Shown: positions 15,967 to 24,515, counted from the stretch's first letter. The stretch is DNA of 33,013 nt from JASLPR01 sp964496475 (GCA_964496475.1 CAZBZS010000024.1:1-33013); one strand, 5' to 3'. Program-made: numbers and translations. The notes: generated from the letters alone by a model not told the origin.

Positions 15967-16139
15967 TTACTAAGGATGGCCGGGTGTGGCCCGGGCCGGT
16001 GCTGGAGACAGACGCGCCGGCGAAACCGACAAAGACCCCAACGAAGCCGAAGCGAAAAGAGGATGACGAGCTGGACGAGCGGGTGAAGCGAATCATCCGA
16101 GAAATTCCGAATCCGACGCCGCAGCCGGGGGGAGAGTAG
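15963..16139 (+). CDS. pup: Divergent Pup (prokaryotic ubiquitin-like protein), 58 aa
   Basis: ATG overlaps the dop stop (ATGA) and follows a GGGAGG ribosome site. The 58-residue product has a Trp/Pro start (KDGRVWPGPV), a Lys/Pro/Thr-rich middle (residues 18-32), one charged helix (EDDELDERVKRIIREI, 33-48), and a proline-rich tail NPTPQPGGE. The terminal Gly-Gly-Glu is what PafA needs to form an isopeptide bond, and no deamidation would be required. Position between dop and pafA, size and C-terminus together make Pup the best call. It is unusual because canonical Pup has a longer helix and an aromatic-containing YVQKGG(Q/E)-type end, both absent. It also does not match the RTG(E/Q) ending described for UBact. 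Identification is by context and C-terminus, not overall similarity. Confidence 0.82.
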   Translation: MITKDGRVWPGPVLETDAPAKPTKTPTKPKRKEDDELDERVKRIIREIPNPTPQPGGE

Positions 16140-16166
16140 CGACGCTCGGACGGGCGGCGCGGTTAG

Positions 16167-17810
16167 ATGCAGGACGCACTATTCGGGACGGAGGTGGAAT
16201 TCGGTTGCGTGGGCAGCATGGATGCGGCGCGGGCGGCGGCGATGGTGAAGGAGCAGATATTCGACGGGGGGAAGTACGGGGTGATCGACCCGGCGCCGCG
16301 AGAGTGGGGGGAGGTGCCGGGAAACGGCGGCTTCCTGTTTAACGGTGGGCGGCTGTACATAGATTCGGGACACCTGGAGTACGCGACGGCGGAGTGCCGG
16401 ACGCTGGCGTCGATCGTGGCGCATGAGGTGGCGGGGGAACGGATATTGCTGGGGGCGCTGGACGAACTGGACCTGCGGTCTGAGGTCTTCTTCGTCAAGA
16501 ACAACACCGATTACTTCGGGAACACGTTCGGGTATCACGAGAACTATTCGCTGCGGAGCAGCCCGGACAGCGCCGGGATTGTGTACGGGTTCATGCCGTT
16601 CCTCGTGACGAGGCAGATTTACGCAGGATCGGGGATGGTGACCACGCCGACGGAGAAGGAGGGGCCGTCGTATCTGATTTCACAGCGGAGCGCGTTCGTG
16701 GAGACGGACGTGAGCCGGCGAGTGCGATTTGGAGGCAGGCCGATAATCAACCTGCGGGATGAACCGCTCGGGGACCGAAGCAGGGTGCACGTCATCGCTG
16801 GGGACGCGAATCGGTCGGAGTACGCGACGGCGCTGAAGGTGGGATCGACGGCGCTGGTGGTGCAATTGCTGGACGATGGATGGCTGCCGGCAGTGGACCT
16901 GGCGAACACGGTTCGGGATATACGCAGGATCGGCTCGAACTTCGAAGGTCCCTGGGTGGTGGAGGACTCGAATTCGGGGGAAATATCGGCGATCGAGGTG
17001 CAGTGGATGTACCTGGGCGAGGCGCAACGCCGATTCCTGAATCGGGATGCGGACACGGATTGGACGCTGACGGAATGGGAGCGGGTGCTGGAGGGACTGA
17101 CGGACGATCCCTTCAGTCTTTCGGGGCGGGTGGACTGGGTAACGAAGCTGGAGCGGTTGCAGTCGTTTGCGGACGATTCGCCTCAGGGGTGGGCCGATCC
17201 GGACCTGAGGAAGGTCGATCAGGCGTATCACCACGTGGACCCGCGGGTGAGCCTTTACACGACGCTGAAGGAGCGGGAGGACATCGTGCTGAAGGTGGCG
17301 GAGGGGCATATCAAGGAGGCGATCTTGACGCCGCCAGAGGGCACGCGCGCTTACGGACGGTCGAAAATCGTACGGGAGCTGGCGGCGAACGAGGCGGCGG
17401 ATGTGATTCCCTGGCGGAACTTACGCCAAGGGTTGGGGGAGCTGACGATCTGGGACGAGAGTCTGTTCCTGGTATACCAGTACATCGAGGGCTGGCGCGA
17501 CCTGATGGCGACGGGGGCGTATGACCTGGTGCCGTATTTGATTGACTGGGACGCGGTGGTGGTGAACGGCCGGGTGATCGAGATGCGGGACCCGTTCGAC
17601 CGTTACGAAGATGAGGCGGAGGAGTTCGCAAAGGAACTGCCTGAATTGCTGGCAACGGTACCGGCGTACGAGCCACATACCAAGCCGCTTGACCTGGAAG
17701 AGATCGCGGGGGTGGAGCTATTGAATTTGGAGGGGGAGGTGACGGATATTGAGGAGGAGGGGCAGCTGGAGGATGACGGGCTGGACGAGCGGGAGGAGGG
17801 AGAGGGGTAG
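16167..17810 (+). CDS. pafA: Pup--protein ligase PafA
   Basis: A 547-aa ligase that phosphorylates the C-terminal Glu of Pup and joins it to substrate lysines. The motif GTEVEFG is at residues 7-13. The Dop loop is absent, and the probable catalytic Asp is D66 in YIDSGHLEYATAEC, where Leu replaces the usual Pro of HPEY. Further blocks are KNNTDYFGNTFGYHENY, FLVTRQIYAGSG, INLRDEP and HVIAGDANRSEYATALKVG. It is about 90 residues longer than mycobacterial PafA, partly through a C-terminal tail after about residue 490 that ends very acidic (LEDDGLDEREEGEG). The start is 27 bases after pup with a weak ribosome site. No prcA/prcB genes follow, unlike in actinobacterial loci. Confidence 0.92.
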   Translation: MQDALFGTEVEFGCVGSMDAARAAAMVKEQIFDGGKYGVIDPAPREWGEVPGNGGFLFNGGRLYIDSGHLEYATAECRTLASIVAHEVAGERILLGALDELDLRSEVFFVKNNTDYFGNTFGYHENYSLRSSPDSAGIVYGFMPFLVTRQIYAGSGMVTTPTEKEGPSYLISQRSAFVETDVSRRVRFGGRPIINLRDEPLGDRSRVHVIAGDANRSEYATALKVGSTALVVQLLDDGWLPAVDLANTVRDIRRIGSNFEGPWVVEDSNSGEISAIEVQWMYLGEAQRRFLNRDADTDWTLTEWERVLEGLTDDPFSLSGRVDWVTKLERLQSFADDSPQGWADPDLRKVDQAYHHVDPRVSLYTTLKEREDIVLKVAEGHIKEAILTPPEGTRAYGRSKIVRELAANEAADVIPWRNLRQGLGELTIWDESLFLVYQYIEGWRDLMATGAYDLVPYLIDWDAVVVNGRVIEMRDPFDRYEDEAEEFAKELPELLATVPAYEPHTKPLDLEEIAGVELLNLEGEVTDIEEEGQLEDDGLDEREEGEG

Positions 17811-17861
17811 GGGGTCGTGCTACCTTTGGGGCGGTCTGGAGATTATTGAGGAAGGACCGGC

Positions 17862-18389
17862 ATGGCGGAGCAGGAATTCCGCGTCTCGCGGGAATCGACG
17901 GTGGCGGAAATTCGGCGGTATCTGGGATGGAGGGCGGCGGAGACGGTGACGCGGGAGACGAGGGCAGTGGACGCGGTGCGGCGATTCTGCCGTCACCGCG
18001 ACATCAACACTCTGGCCGTTGTGGACGGGGAGAACATGCTGGTAGGAATCCTGGAGGTGGGGCGGATGGTGGACGATATCCTGGCGAATGTGCTGCCGGA
18101 GTGAGACATGCGGGAGAGCCTGAGACGGGAAAAGATGTTGGAGGCGTAGTTCCTGCTGAAGGTTCACGAGACGGTGGGGGAGATGTTGGTGGAGCCGGTG
18201 GCGGTGACGTATGACACCACGGCGGAGGAGGCTTTTTTGAAACTGCATTCGAATCAGCTGCGGGGAGTACCGATCGTGGATGCGGAGGGGCGGGTGTTGA
18301 GCTATCTGGGCCTGCTGGAATTCCTGACGCTGTGGATGCCGGGAGCGGAGGACGAGATGCGGATTCACCGGGAGGATGAGGCGGAGTAG
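17862..18389 (+). pseudogene. CBS-domain protein interrupted by two in-frame stops
   Basis: From ATG 17862 (ribosome site AGGAAGG) one frame runs 175 codons with TGA at 18102-18104 and TAG at 18147-18149. The first part has a CBS motif (VDAVRRFCRHRDINTLAVVDGENMLVGIL in two halves). The part after the stops has a second (YDTTAEEAFLKLHSNQLRGVPIVDAEGRVLSYL). The residues between the stops are in frame and plausible (DMRESLRREKMLEA), so no frameshift is needed. Reverting one C-to-T change in each stop (CGA and CAG) would restore a normal Bateman pair of CBS domains, which usually sense adenine nucleotides. Recent inactivation, sequencing error, or expression as two short proteins are all possible. 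It lies 51 bases after pafA. Confidence 0.7.
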
Positions 18390-18408
18390 GGAAGGGGGCG
18401 TGGGTGGG

Positions 18409-19704
18409 TTAGGGAGTGAGGAAGAGGTCGAATACGAGGATGAACATGCCGCTGGCGACGGCGGTGGTGGCAAGCATGGCGATCAGGCCTGAGCGCAACC
18501 AGATTTTGGTGGTGATGGGGTTGTCGGTGCGCTCGCTGACGGTGATGGTGACGACGTTGGCGGTGGAACCGATGGGGGTGCCGTTGCCGCCGAAGCCAGC
18601 GCCGAAGGCGAGGGCCCACCAGAGGGGGGAAGCGTTGATACCGAGCTGGCCGAGCCGCTGGATGACGGGCACGAGGGCGATGGTGAAGGGGATGTTGTCG
18701 ATGATGGCGGAAGCGATGGCGCCGACCCAGAGGATGACGAGGGCGGCGAGGAGAAGATTTTCCTGAGCGAGACCGATGACTGATTCGCCGATGGCTTCAA
18801 GGATGCCGGCGGCCTCAAGGCCGCCGACGGCGATGAACAGGGAGGCGAAGAAGAGGAGCACGGACCATTCGACGGTTTCGAGGATCTTGTCGATGTGCGG
18901 GCGTATCCAGATCAGGGCGGCGGCGGCGCCGGCGAGGGCGACGAAGGCGGGGCTCAGGTGGAGGGCGTTGTGGAGAAAAAAGGTGATAATGACAACGGCG
19001 AACACGATGAGGATGCGGCGGAGGGTGGCCGGGTCGTGGAGGGCCTCGCCGGCGTGCATGTCCATGAGCGCGTCTATGTGCTGAGGGCGGACGGCGAGGT
19101 CCTTGCGAAAGACAAAGCGGAGGGTCAGCAACACGACGAACCAGGCTACGAAGGCGACGGGAAAGGTGTGGATGAGGAAGTCGTTAAAGCTGAAGCCGGC
19201 GGCGGAGCCGATGATGATGTTCGGGGGATCGCCTACAAGGGTGCCGACTCCGCCGGTGTTGGAAAGGAGGGCGTTGGCGATGAGCAGGGGGATGGGGTTG
19301 ATGCCGAGGGTCTGGGCGATCCAGATGGTGATGGGGGCGATGAGGATGATGGTGGTGACGTTGTCGAGGAAAAGGGAGAGCACGGTGGTGACGGTGCCGA
19401 GGGTGACCATGAGGAGCCAGGGGCTGCCGCGGGACCAGCGGCCGGCAACAATGGCGGCGTACTGGAAAAAGCCGGTCTGCTCAAGGAGACCGACGAGGAG
19501 CATCATGCCGAGGAGCAGGCCGATGGTGTTGAAATCGACGGCCTCGAGGGCCTGTTGCTCGGAGTAGAAATCCATCGCGTTGCCGGCGGCGACCATGACG
19601 ACGGCGCCGACGGCGCCGACGATGGTGCGATGAATCTTGTCGGAGAGGATGCCGACGAAGGTCGCGATGAAGATGACGATGGCGACTATCTGGATTGGGG
19701 TCAT
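18409..19704 (-). CDS. ArsB/NhaD-type ion permease (SLC13-like)
   Basis: A 431-aa integral membrane protein with about 10-12 hydrophobic segments. It carries the two re-entrant motifs of the ion-transporter superfamily: NTGGVGTLVGDPPNIIIG (about residues 150-167), repeated in inverted form as FGGNGTPIGSTANVVTI (about residues 372-388). LFLDNVTTIILIAPIT and SAIIDNIPFTIALVPV are also conserved. Relatives include ArsB arsenite pumps, NhaD Na+/H+ antiporters and the human P protein. Which ion is moved cannot be decided; no ars genes are adjacent. ATG at 19704 has a weak ribosome site. It is convergent with the broken CBS gene, 19 bases apart. Confidence 0.85.
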   Translation of the reverse strand: MTPIQIVAIVIFIATFVGILSDKIHRTIVGAVGAVVMVAAGNAMDFYSEQQALEAVDFNTIGLLLGMMLLVGLLEQTGFFQYAAIVAGRWSRGSPWLLMVTLGTVTTVLSLFLDNVTTIILIAPITIWIAQTLGINPIPLLIANALLSNTGGVGTLVGDPPNIIIGSAAGFSFNDFLIHTFPVAFVAWFVVLLTLRFVFRKDLAVRPQHIDALMDMHAGEALHDPATLRRILIVFAVVIITFFLHNALHLSPAFVALAGAAAALIWIRPHIDKILETVEWSVLLFFASLFIAVGGLEAAGILEAIGESVIGLAQENLLLAALVILWVGAIASAIIDNIPFTIALVPVIQRLGQLGINASPLWWALAFGAGFGGNGTPIGSTANVVTITVSERTDNPITTKIWLRSGLIAMLATTAVASGMFILVFDLFLTP

Positions 19705-19936
19705 TGTTTAAGGGATTCCCCGACGATGGCCGAATGACGCAGTCGAATCACGTGGGCGGTCTCCGGTAGGGGATGAGGCTCTAGAGAATGGCGGAAGCGG
19801 CGAACCGTTCCGGCTTATAGATTATCCCAAGGAGCGAGGCGGGTAGTAGCGGAGTTGGCGGAGGCCCGGAGGCCGGTACTCGCGGACTATACTCGGGGCC
19901 GTTGGCATTCGGGGAAAGGCTGACTGGTTTCGAGGG

Positions 19937-20694
19937 ATGGAAGAGGTCTTTTCGGCGGAAGCGGTGATAGTGGTGGTGCTGCTGCTGCTGGCGGTGGGGG
20001 GGACGGTGCTGGCAGCGGGGCGGTTGCGCATGCCGACGGCGGTGGGACTGGTACTGGCCGGGCTGGTGCTGGGCGCGCTGGCTCGAATTGCGAATCTGAG
20101 CTGGCTGGCGGAGTTTGAACTGACGCCAGGGGTGATCCGCTTTGTGTTCCTGCCGACGCTGCTGTTTGAGTCGGCGTTCAATATCGACGCGCGGCGGCTG
20201 GGTGAGAATTTGCTGCCGGTTTTTATCCTGGCGGTGACTCACCTGAGGGCGCATCACGGGGAATTGGTAAGCTGGGTGTTGGATGGTCACAAAGGAGAAA
20301 TCGTGGTGGATCTGCTACGCGGGGTGCCGTTCTCTGAAATGCTGGATGACGGGGAGATCGTCCAGTTGGCGAGACGGTTCGGATGGCAGCGCTATCCGGC
20401 GGGCAAGGTGGTGTTCCTGCAGGGGGATTACGGCAGTGAGGTTCACGTGATTCGGCGGGACCCCGCGAGAGTTACGGTGGCGACGGAGGGAACGAAGCGG
20501 CAGGACCGGCTGCTGGAAGAGGGCAGCTTTTTCGGCGAGCTGGCGCTGATGGGATATTCGGTGAGACACGCTTCGGTGCGGGCGACACGGATATGGAAAT
20601 GCCGACGATCAAGGAGGACGTCTTCAACGAGCTGCTGGGAAGCTTGCCGGGGATGGCGACGCGGATCGCCGAGGTGCAGTCACACTACGTGTAA
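19937..20694 (+). pseudogene. CPA1-type Na+/H+ antiporter with cNMP-binding domain, gutted and frameshifted
   Basis: ATG 19937 begins a typical CPA1 N-terminus: hydrophobic helices with TAVGLVLAGLVLGAL and FVFLPTLLFESAFNID. After FILAVT (about residue 101) the frame jumps straight to a soluble region, HLRAHHGELVSWVLDGH, and a cyclic-nucleotide-binding domain (VVFLQGDYGSEV; GSFFGELALM). About eight transmembrane helices, including the ion site, are missing. Near 20583-20592 the frame breaks. The original frame runs on to 20752 as nonsense, while the next frame reads TDMEMPTIKEDVFNELLGSL to a TAA at 20692-20694, the expected domain end. A TATACT -10-like box lies at 19888-19893. It should not transport ions. 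Confidence 0.75.
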
Positions 20695-20739
20695 CCGGGT
20701 CGGGGTGGTGACCGGAAAGAATCCGGCGCCGATTAGCTC

Positions 20740-22128
20740 GTGGGGGACCTGAAGCAGGCGCTGGAAGAGGCGCTGGCGCCGGAGCGGGTATACAGCGATA
20801 TGGCGGGGCGAACGGCGTATGAGTTCGATGCCTCGCTGGCGCGGGGGAGACCGGACACGGTGGTGACGCCGGTGACGGCGGGGGAGGTGGCGCGGGTGGT
20901 GGAGCTGGCGGAGAAGTTCGGAGCGCCACTAGTGGCGCGGGGGGCGGGGACGGGGCTGAGTGGGGGGGCGATCGCGAGTCAGGGAGGGATCGTGGTGGCG
21001 TTTACGCGGATGGATCGGATCTTACGGCTGGAATCGCGGGACCGGCTGGCGATCGTGGAACCGGGAGTGGTGAACGATCGGCTAACGACGGCAGCGGCGG
21101 AGCACGGGCTGTATTACGCGCCGGACCCGTCGAGTCAACGAATCTGCACGCTGGGTGGAAATGTGGCCGAGAACTCGGGTGGGGCGCACTGTCTGGCGCA
21201 CGGGACAACAACGAACTACGTGCTGGGGTTGGAGGTAGCGGTGGGGGGGGGCCGGCTGGTCTGGCTGGGAGGGGACGCGGGGGATGTGGCGGGATATGAC
21301 CTTCGCGGAGCGATGGTGGGATCGGAGGGTACGCTGGGAATGGTGACCAAGATTGCGCTCAGGCTGCGGCGAGCGCCAGAAGCGGTCCGGACGCTGTTGG
21401 CGGCGTTCGCCGGTGTAGCGGAGGCGGGGGAGGTGGTGACGCGGATCATCGCGGCGGGAATTCTGCCAGTGGCGCTGGAATTGATGGATGGTATGACCGT
21501 GCGGGCGGTGGAACGAGCTCTGCGGCCGGGATTCCCGGAGAACGTCGGGGCGATTTTGCTGGTTGAGCTAGAGGGGGTGGAGGAGGGGCTGGGGGAGGAG
21601 ATGGCGCGGATCGAGGAAATCTGCGGAGAGAGTGCGACGGAGACGAGGCTGGCGCGGAACGAGGCGGAGCGAGCGGCGTTGTGGAAAGGGCGGAAGGGGG
21701 CGCGGACGGTGCTGGGGAACCTGCGGCCGAATTATTATGTGCATGATGCGGTGGTGCCGCGAAGCCGGGTTCCGGAAGCGCTGGCGGGGATAGAAAAGGT
21801 GGCGGCGAAATACGAGATGCCAGTGGCGACCTATCTGCATGCGGGGGACGGGAACTTGCATCCGAACGTGTTGTTTGACGCGTCGGATCCGGCAGAGGAG
21901 GAGAGCGCGATGAGGGCCGGGGAGGAAATTCTACGCCTGTGCCTAGAGATGGGAGGCGCCCTGAGCGGGGAGCACGGAATCGGACTGGAGAAACGGTCGT
22001 ACATGGACGCGGTGCTGACGCCGGGGGATCAGGCGGCGATGCGGCGGGTGGGGGCGGCGTTCGATCCGGAGGGGCGGTTCAATCCGGGCAAGATATTCAG
22101 CGGCGGGCTGCGGGACTGGGTGAATTAA
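20740..22128 (+). CDS. FAD-linked oxidase, GlcD / D-lactate dehydrogenase family
   Basis: A 462-aa flavoprotein oxidising a 2-hydroxy acid such as glycolate or D-lactate. The FAD-binding domain shows RGAGTGLSGGAI (about residues 66-77), the PDPSSQ segment, and GGNVAENSGGAHCLAHGTT, typical of GlcD. The C-terminal substrate domain has YLHAGDGNLHPNVLFD and GALSGEHGIGLEKR, whose His residues line the active site. Length is normal. GTG at 20740 lacks a clear ribosome site. Partner subunits glcE and glcF are not next to it: the following gene is on the other strand. So it may act alone or with partners elsewhere. The exact substrate is not determinable. Confidence 0.9.
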   Translation: MGDLKQALEEALAPERVYSDMAGRTAYEFDASLARGRPDTVVTPVTAGEVARVVELAEKFGAPLVARGAGTGLSGGAIASQGGIVVAFTRMDRILRLESRDRLAIVEPGVVNDRLTTAAAEHGLYYAPDPSSQRICTLGGNVAENSGGAHCLAHGTTTNYVLGLEVAVGGGRLVWLGGDAGDVAGYDLRGAMVGSEGTLGMVTKIALRLRRAPEAVRTLLAAFAGVAEAGEVVTRIIAAGILPVALELMDGMTVRAVERALRPGFPENVGAILLVELEGVEEGLGEEMARIEEICGESATETRLARNEAERAALWKGRKGARTVLGNLRPNYYVHDAVVPRSRVPEALAGIEKVAAKYEMPVATYLHAGDGNLHPNVLFDASDPAEEESAMRAGEEILRLCLEMGGALSGEHGIGLEKRSYMDAVLTPGDQAAMRRVGAAFDPEGRFNPGKIFSGGLRDWVN

Positions 22129-22159
22129 CAGGGCGGACCTGCTCCGGGGCGCCGAGTCG

Positions 22160-23557
22160 CTAGAAGGGCCCGACCTGCTCGTAGGCGTCTTGGAAGCTAC
22201 GCAGCAGGACGCCGTAGCCGTTGTCGTTGGGATGAATGTCGCCTTCCAGGATGTGGGTGAGGATCGCGGAGAGGCCGCGGTAGAGGTTGTTGGCTTCGGC
22301 GATGGTCACGTTGTGCTGACCGGCGGCGGCGAGAATGTGGACGTTGAGATCATCGACGGTAAGGTCCGAGACATCCTCGAAAATAAGGCCGGTGCCGAAG
22401 TTGAAGGGGTTGTAGTAAGTCGTGAGCAAAATCCGGGTGTCGGGCCCGGCGGCCTGGCGGAGTCGGCTGAGGATGAGCTCGATGTTGTCACCGAAGGTGG
22501 CGACGGCGGCGGCGAGGGCAGACCGGCAGACGTCGCTGGTAGGGTCTGCGCTGCACTCGACACCTTGGAGCACCGGGAATATATCGTTGGCGCCCATGGA
22601 GAGGGTGATGACGTGGACGGTGGTGTTGGGATCGCCGTCATCGGCCAGCTCCCGAATGCGCTCGATGGCGCGATCCAACTGGCGATTGCCGCCGTTGAGC
22701 ATGGAGTTGGTGCTTTCGCCGGAAATTCCGAAGTTCTGGAAGCCGAGCGTGGTGCCGTAGGTGGCGTTGAGGTAGTTTGCGAAGCCGACGGCGTAATTAG
22801 CGCTGGGTCCGGTGGAGCCTTCGCCGAAGGATAGGGAATCGCCGAGGGCGAGATAGGTCCAGGCACCGGCGGCGGGAACGACGGCGGGTGGGTGTGGGGC
22901 GCGCTCGCGAGGCTGCGGAATGTCGGCCTGGAGGGCCTCGCGTTCGACGATCTCACCCTCGGTGGGCACGTCGATTTGGCCCTCGCCGACGATGCGGACG
23001 CTGCCTTCACCGATCTGCAGCAACGAAATGTTGACTTCGCTGTCGGAAAGCGCGTCGTTGAAGTCGGCCACGTCGTTGACGAAATCACTGATGGCCTCGG
23101 TGGCGAAGCCGGGGACGCCGACGATGCCCAGGGAGATGGATCTGACAGAAAATGAGACCTGTCCGTTGTTCACGGTAATACTTAGTTCAACGCTGAAAGG
23201 CACGTCGGTGCGGCCACGGAGGTCGCCGTCAAGCGTCACATTGTCGGGGTGGAGTTCGAGGGAGAGGCGACTAACCTGGGGGGTGTCGGCTATCTCGGCG
23301 GCGATGACCCGGTTGACTTCGTCTTGAGTAAGGGTGATGTCGAAGGAGCCGGCATCGGCCAGGTCTTCGTCGAAGAGGTCGACGAGGCGGTCGCGTTCGG
23401 TTGTGTCGACCACGGCGGGCGCGATTTCGGGGAGTTCTTCCATCCAGGGAAAGGTGATGAAGCCAAGGATTGTGGCGATATAGGCGGCATAACCGGCGAC
23501 GGCTAAGATCAAGATCGCGACGAGGGAAAAGAAAATCTTGAGAATGGTGCCTAGCAC
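22160..23557 (-). CDS. Membrane-anchored SGNH/GDSL hydrolase with N-terminal accessory domain
   Basis: A 465-aa protein. Residues 8-30 form one membrane anchor, so the rest is probably extracytoplasmic. Residues about 55-205 form a beta-rich region (TLTQDEVNRVIAAEI; DVPFSVELSITVNNGQVSFSV) resembling DUF2140/YpmS-type domains. From about residue 232 there is a GDSL/SGNH esterase: block I GDSLS (239-243, nucleophile S241), block II around GISGES, block III GAND, and block V DIHPNDNGY with the catalytic Asp/His. Such enzymes cleave acyl or acetyl esters of lipids or glycans. GTG at 23557 follows GGAG by about 8 bases. The fusion of a YpmS-like domain with the hydrolase suggests they act together, since YpmS is often encoded next to GDSL lipases in Firmicutes. 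Confidence 0.85.
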   Translation of the reverse strand: MLGTILKIFFSLVAILILAVAGYAAYIATILGFITFPWMEELPEIAPAVVDTTERDRLVDLFDEDLADAGSFDITLTQDEVNRVIAAEIADTPQVSRLSLELHPDNVTLDGDLRGRTDVPFSVELSITVNNGQVSFSVRSISLGIVGVPGFATEAISDFVNDVADFNDALSDSEVNISLLQIGEGSVRIVGEGQIDVPTEGEIVEREALQADIPQPRERAPHPPAVVPAAGAWTYLALGDSLSFGEGSTGPSANYAVGFANYLNATYGTTLGFQNFGISGESTNSMLNGGNRQLDRAIERIRELADDGDPNTTVHVITLSMGANDIFPVLQGVECSADPTSDVCRSALAAAVATFGDNIELILSRLRQAAGPDTRILLTTYYNPFNFGTGLIFEDVSDLTVDDLNVHILAAAGQHNVTIAEANNLYRGLSAILTHILEGDIHPNDNGYGVLLRSFQDAYEQVGPF

Positions 23558-23689
23558 GTGGCTATCTCCACTCTGACTGGAATTCGACGCCGGGCTGTTT
23601 CCTCCGGGGAGGCCCCGATGTGGGTCTCATTGTCCGGGGAGAGTAGGGCGGTTGTCCAACTCCAGACAGACATTCGGGGATCGGTGGGG

Positions 23690-24469
23690 CTAGGCCATGT
23701 GGACGCCGCCGCAGACGAGCATGGCCTGGCCGGTGACGTAATCGGAGTCCGGCCCGGCGAGAAAACTGACGAAATTGGCTACATCTTCGGGCTCTTGCAT
23801 CCGGCCGAGAGAGATGCTTTCGATGGCCTGCTTGAGAGCGGTGCCGGGCGGTTTGCCCATAAGCCGGGAGCGCTCGCGGTCGACTTCCTCCCACATGCGG
23901 GTGTTGACGATGCCGGGGCAGTAGGCGTTGACGGTGATCCCCTGGGGGCCGAGTTCGCGGGCCATGGACTGGGTGAGGCCTACTACGCCGAACTTGCTTG
24001 AGCAGTATGCGGCCTGGAAAGCGGCTCCCCGTCGGCCGGATGTGGAGGAGGCAAAGATGATTTTCCCTTCGCCGCGGGGAACCATGTGCCGGGCGGCTTC
24101 GCGACCGCAGAGGAAGACGCCGTAAAGGTTGACCTTGATGATGCGGTCGAAGTCGTCCCAGGTGGTTTCGGTGACGCGCTTTTGCGCGCCGATGCCGGCG
24201 TTGGCGATCATCACGTCTAGCTGGCCGAACTCGGAGACGGCCTGGGTGACCATGGCCTGGACCTGATCTTCGTCGGTAACGTCGGCGTTATTGGCGACGG
24301 CGGTGCCGCCGGCGGCCTGGATTTCGGCGACGACCAAGGCGGCGGGCTCGGGGTCGAAGTCATTGATGATGACGCCAAAGCCGTCCCCGGCGAGACGCAG
24401 GGCGATGGCGCGGCCGATGCCGCGACCGGAGCCGGTGACGATTACGGATTTGCCGTTGGTGTCGGCCAT
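23690..24469 (-). CDS. Short-chain dehydrogenase/reductase
   Basis: A 259-aa classical SDR. Cofactor motif TGSGRGIG (residues 12-19), NAG (90-92), catalytic Ser near 141 and YxxxK (Y155, K159) are all present. An Asp at the end of strand beta-2 (NDFD) favours NAD over NADP. The overall pattern (GKSVIVTGSGRGIG; YCPGIVNTRMWEEVD) resembles acetoin/diacetyl reductases and sugar-alcohol dehydrogenases such as BudC, but the substrate is not certain. ATG at 24469 follows GGAGGA by 6 bases. It lies 46 bases after another SDR gene on the same strand, so the two probably form one unit. Confidence 0.88.
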   Translation of the reverse strand: MADTNGKSVIVTGSGRGIGRAIALRLAGDGFGVIINDFDPEPAALVVAEIQAAGGTAVANNADVTDEDQVQAMVTQAVSEFGQLDVMIANAGIGAQKRVTETTWDDFDRIIKVNLYGVFLCGREAARHMVPRGEGKIIFASSTSGRRGAAFQAAYCSSKFGVVGLTQSMARELGPQGITVNAYCPGIVNTRMWEEVDRERSRLMGKPPGTALKQAIESISLGRMQEPEDVANFVSFLAGPDSDYVTGQAMLVCGGVHMA

Positions 24470-24515
24470 GATGGTCCTCCGATGGGTGGATGGGACAATG
24501 TCGCGGAAGCGGGAT

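Noticed and set aside
15963..16139. UBact rather than Pup
   Set aside because: The C-terminus is PGGE, not the RTG(E/Q) type, and the body does not resemble UBact. Divergent Pup is the simpler name, though the boundary between families is not sharp.
18102..18149. Genetic code change or selenocysteine read-through in the CBS gene
   Set aside because: TGA and TAG both end clear genes in the window (accD, dop, pup, pafA), and no SECIS-like hairpin was noticed after the TGA.
18895..19737. Plus-strand 280-codon acidic open frame
   Set aside because: Shadow of the ArsB/NhaD permease, whose hydrophobic codons complement to acidic ones.
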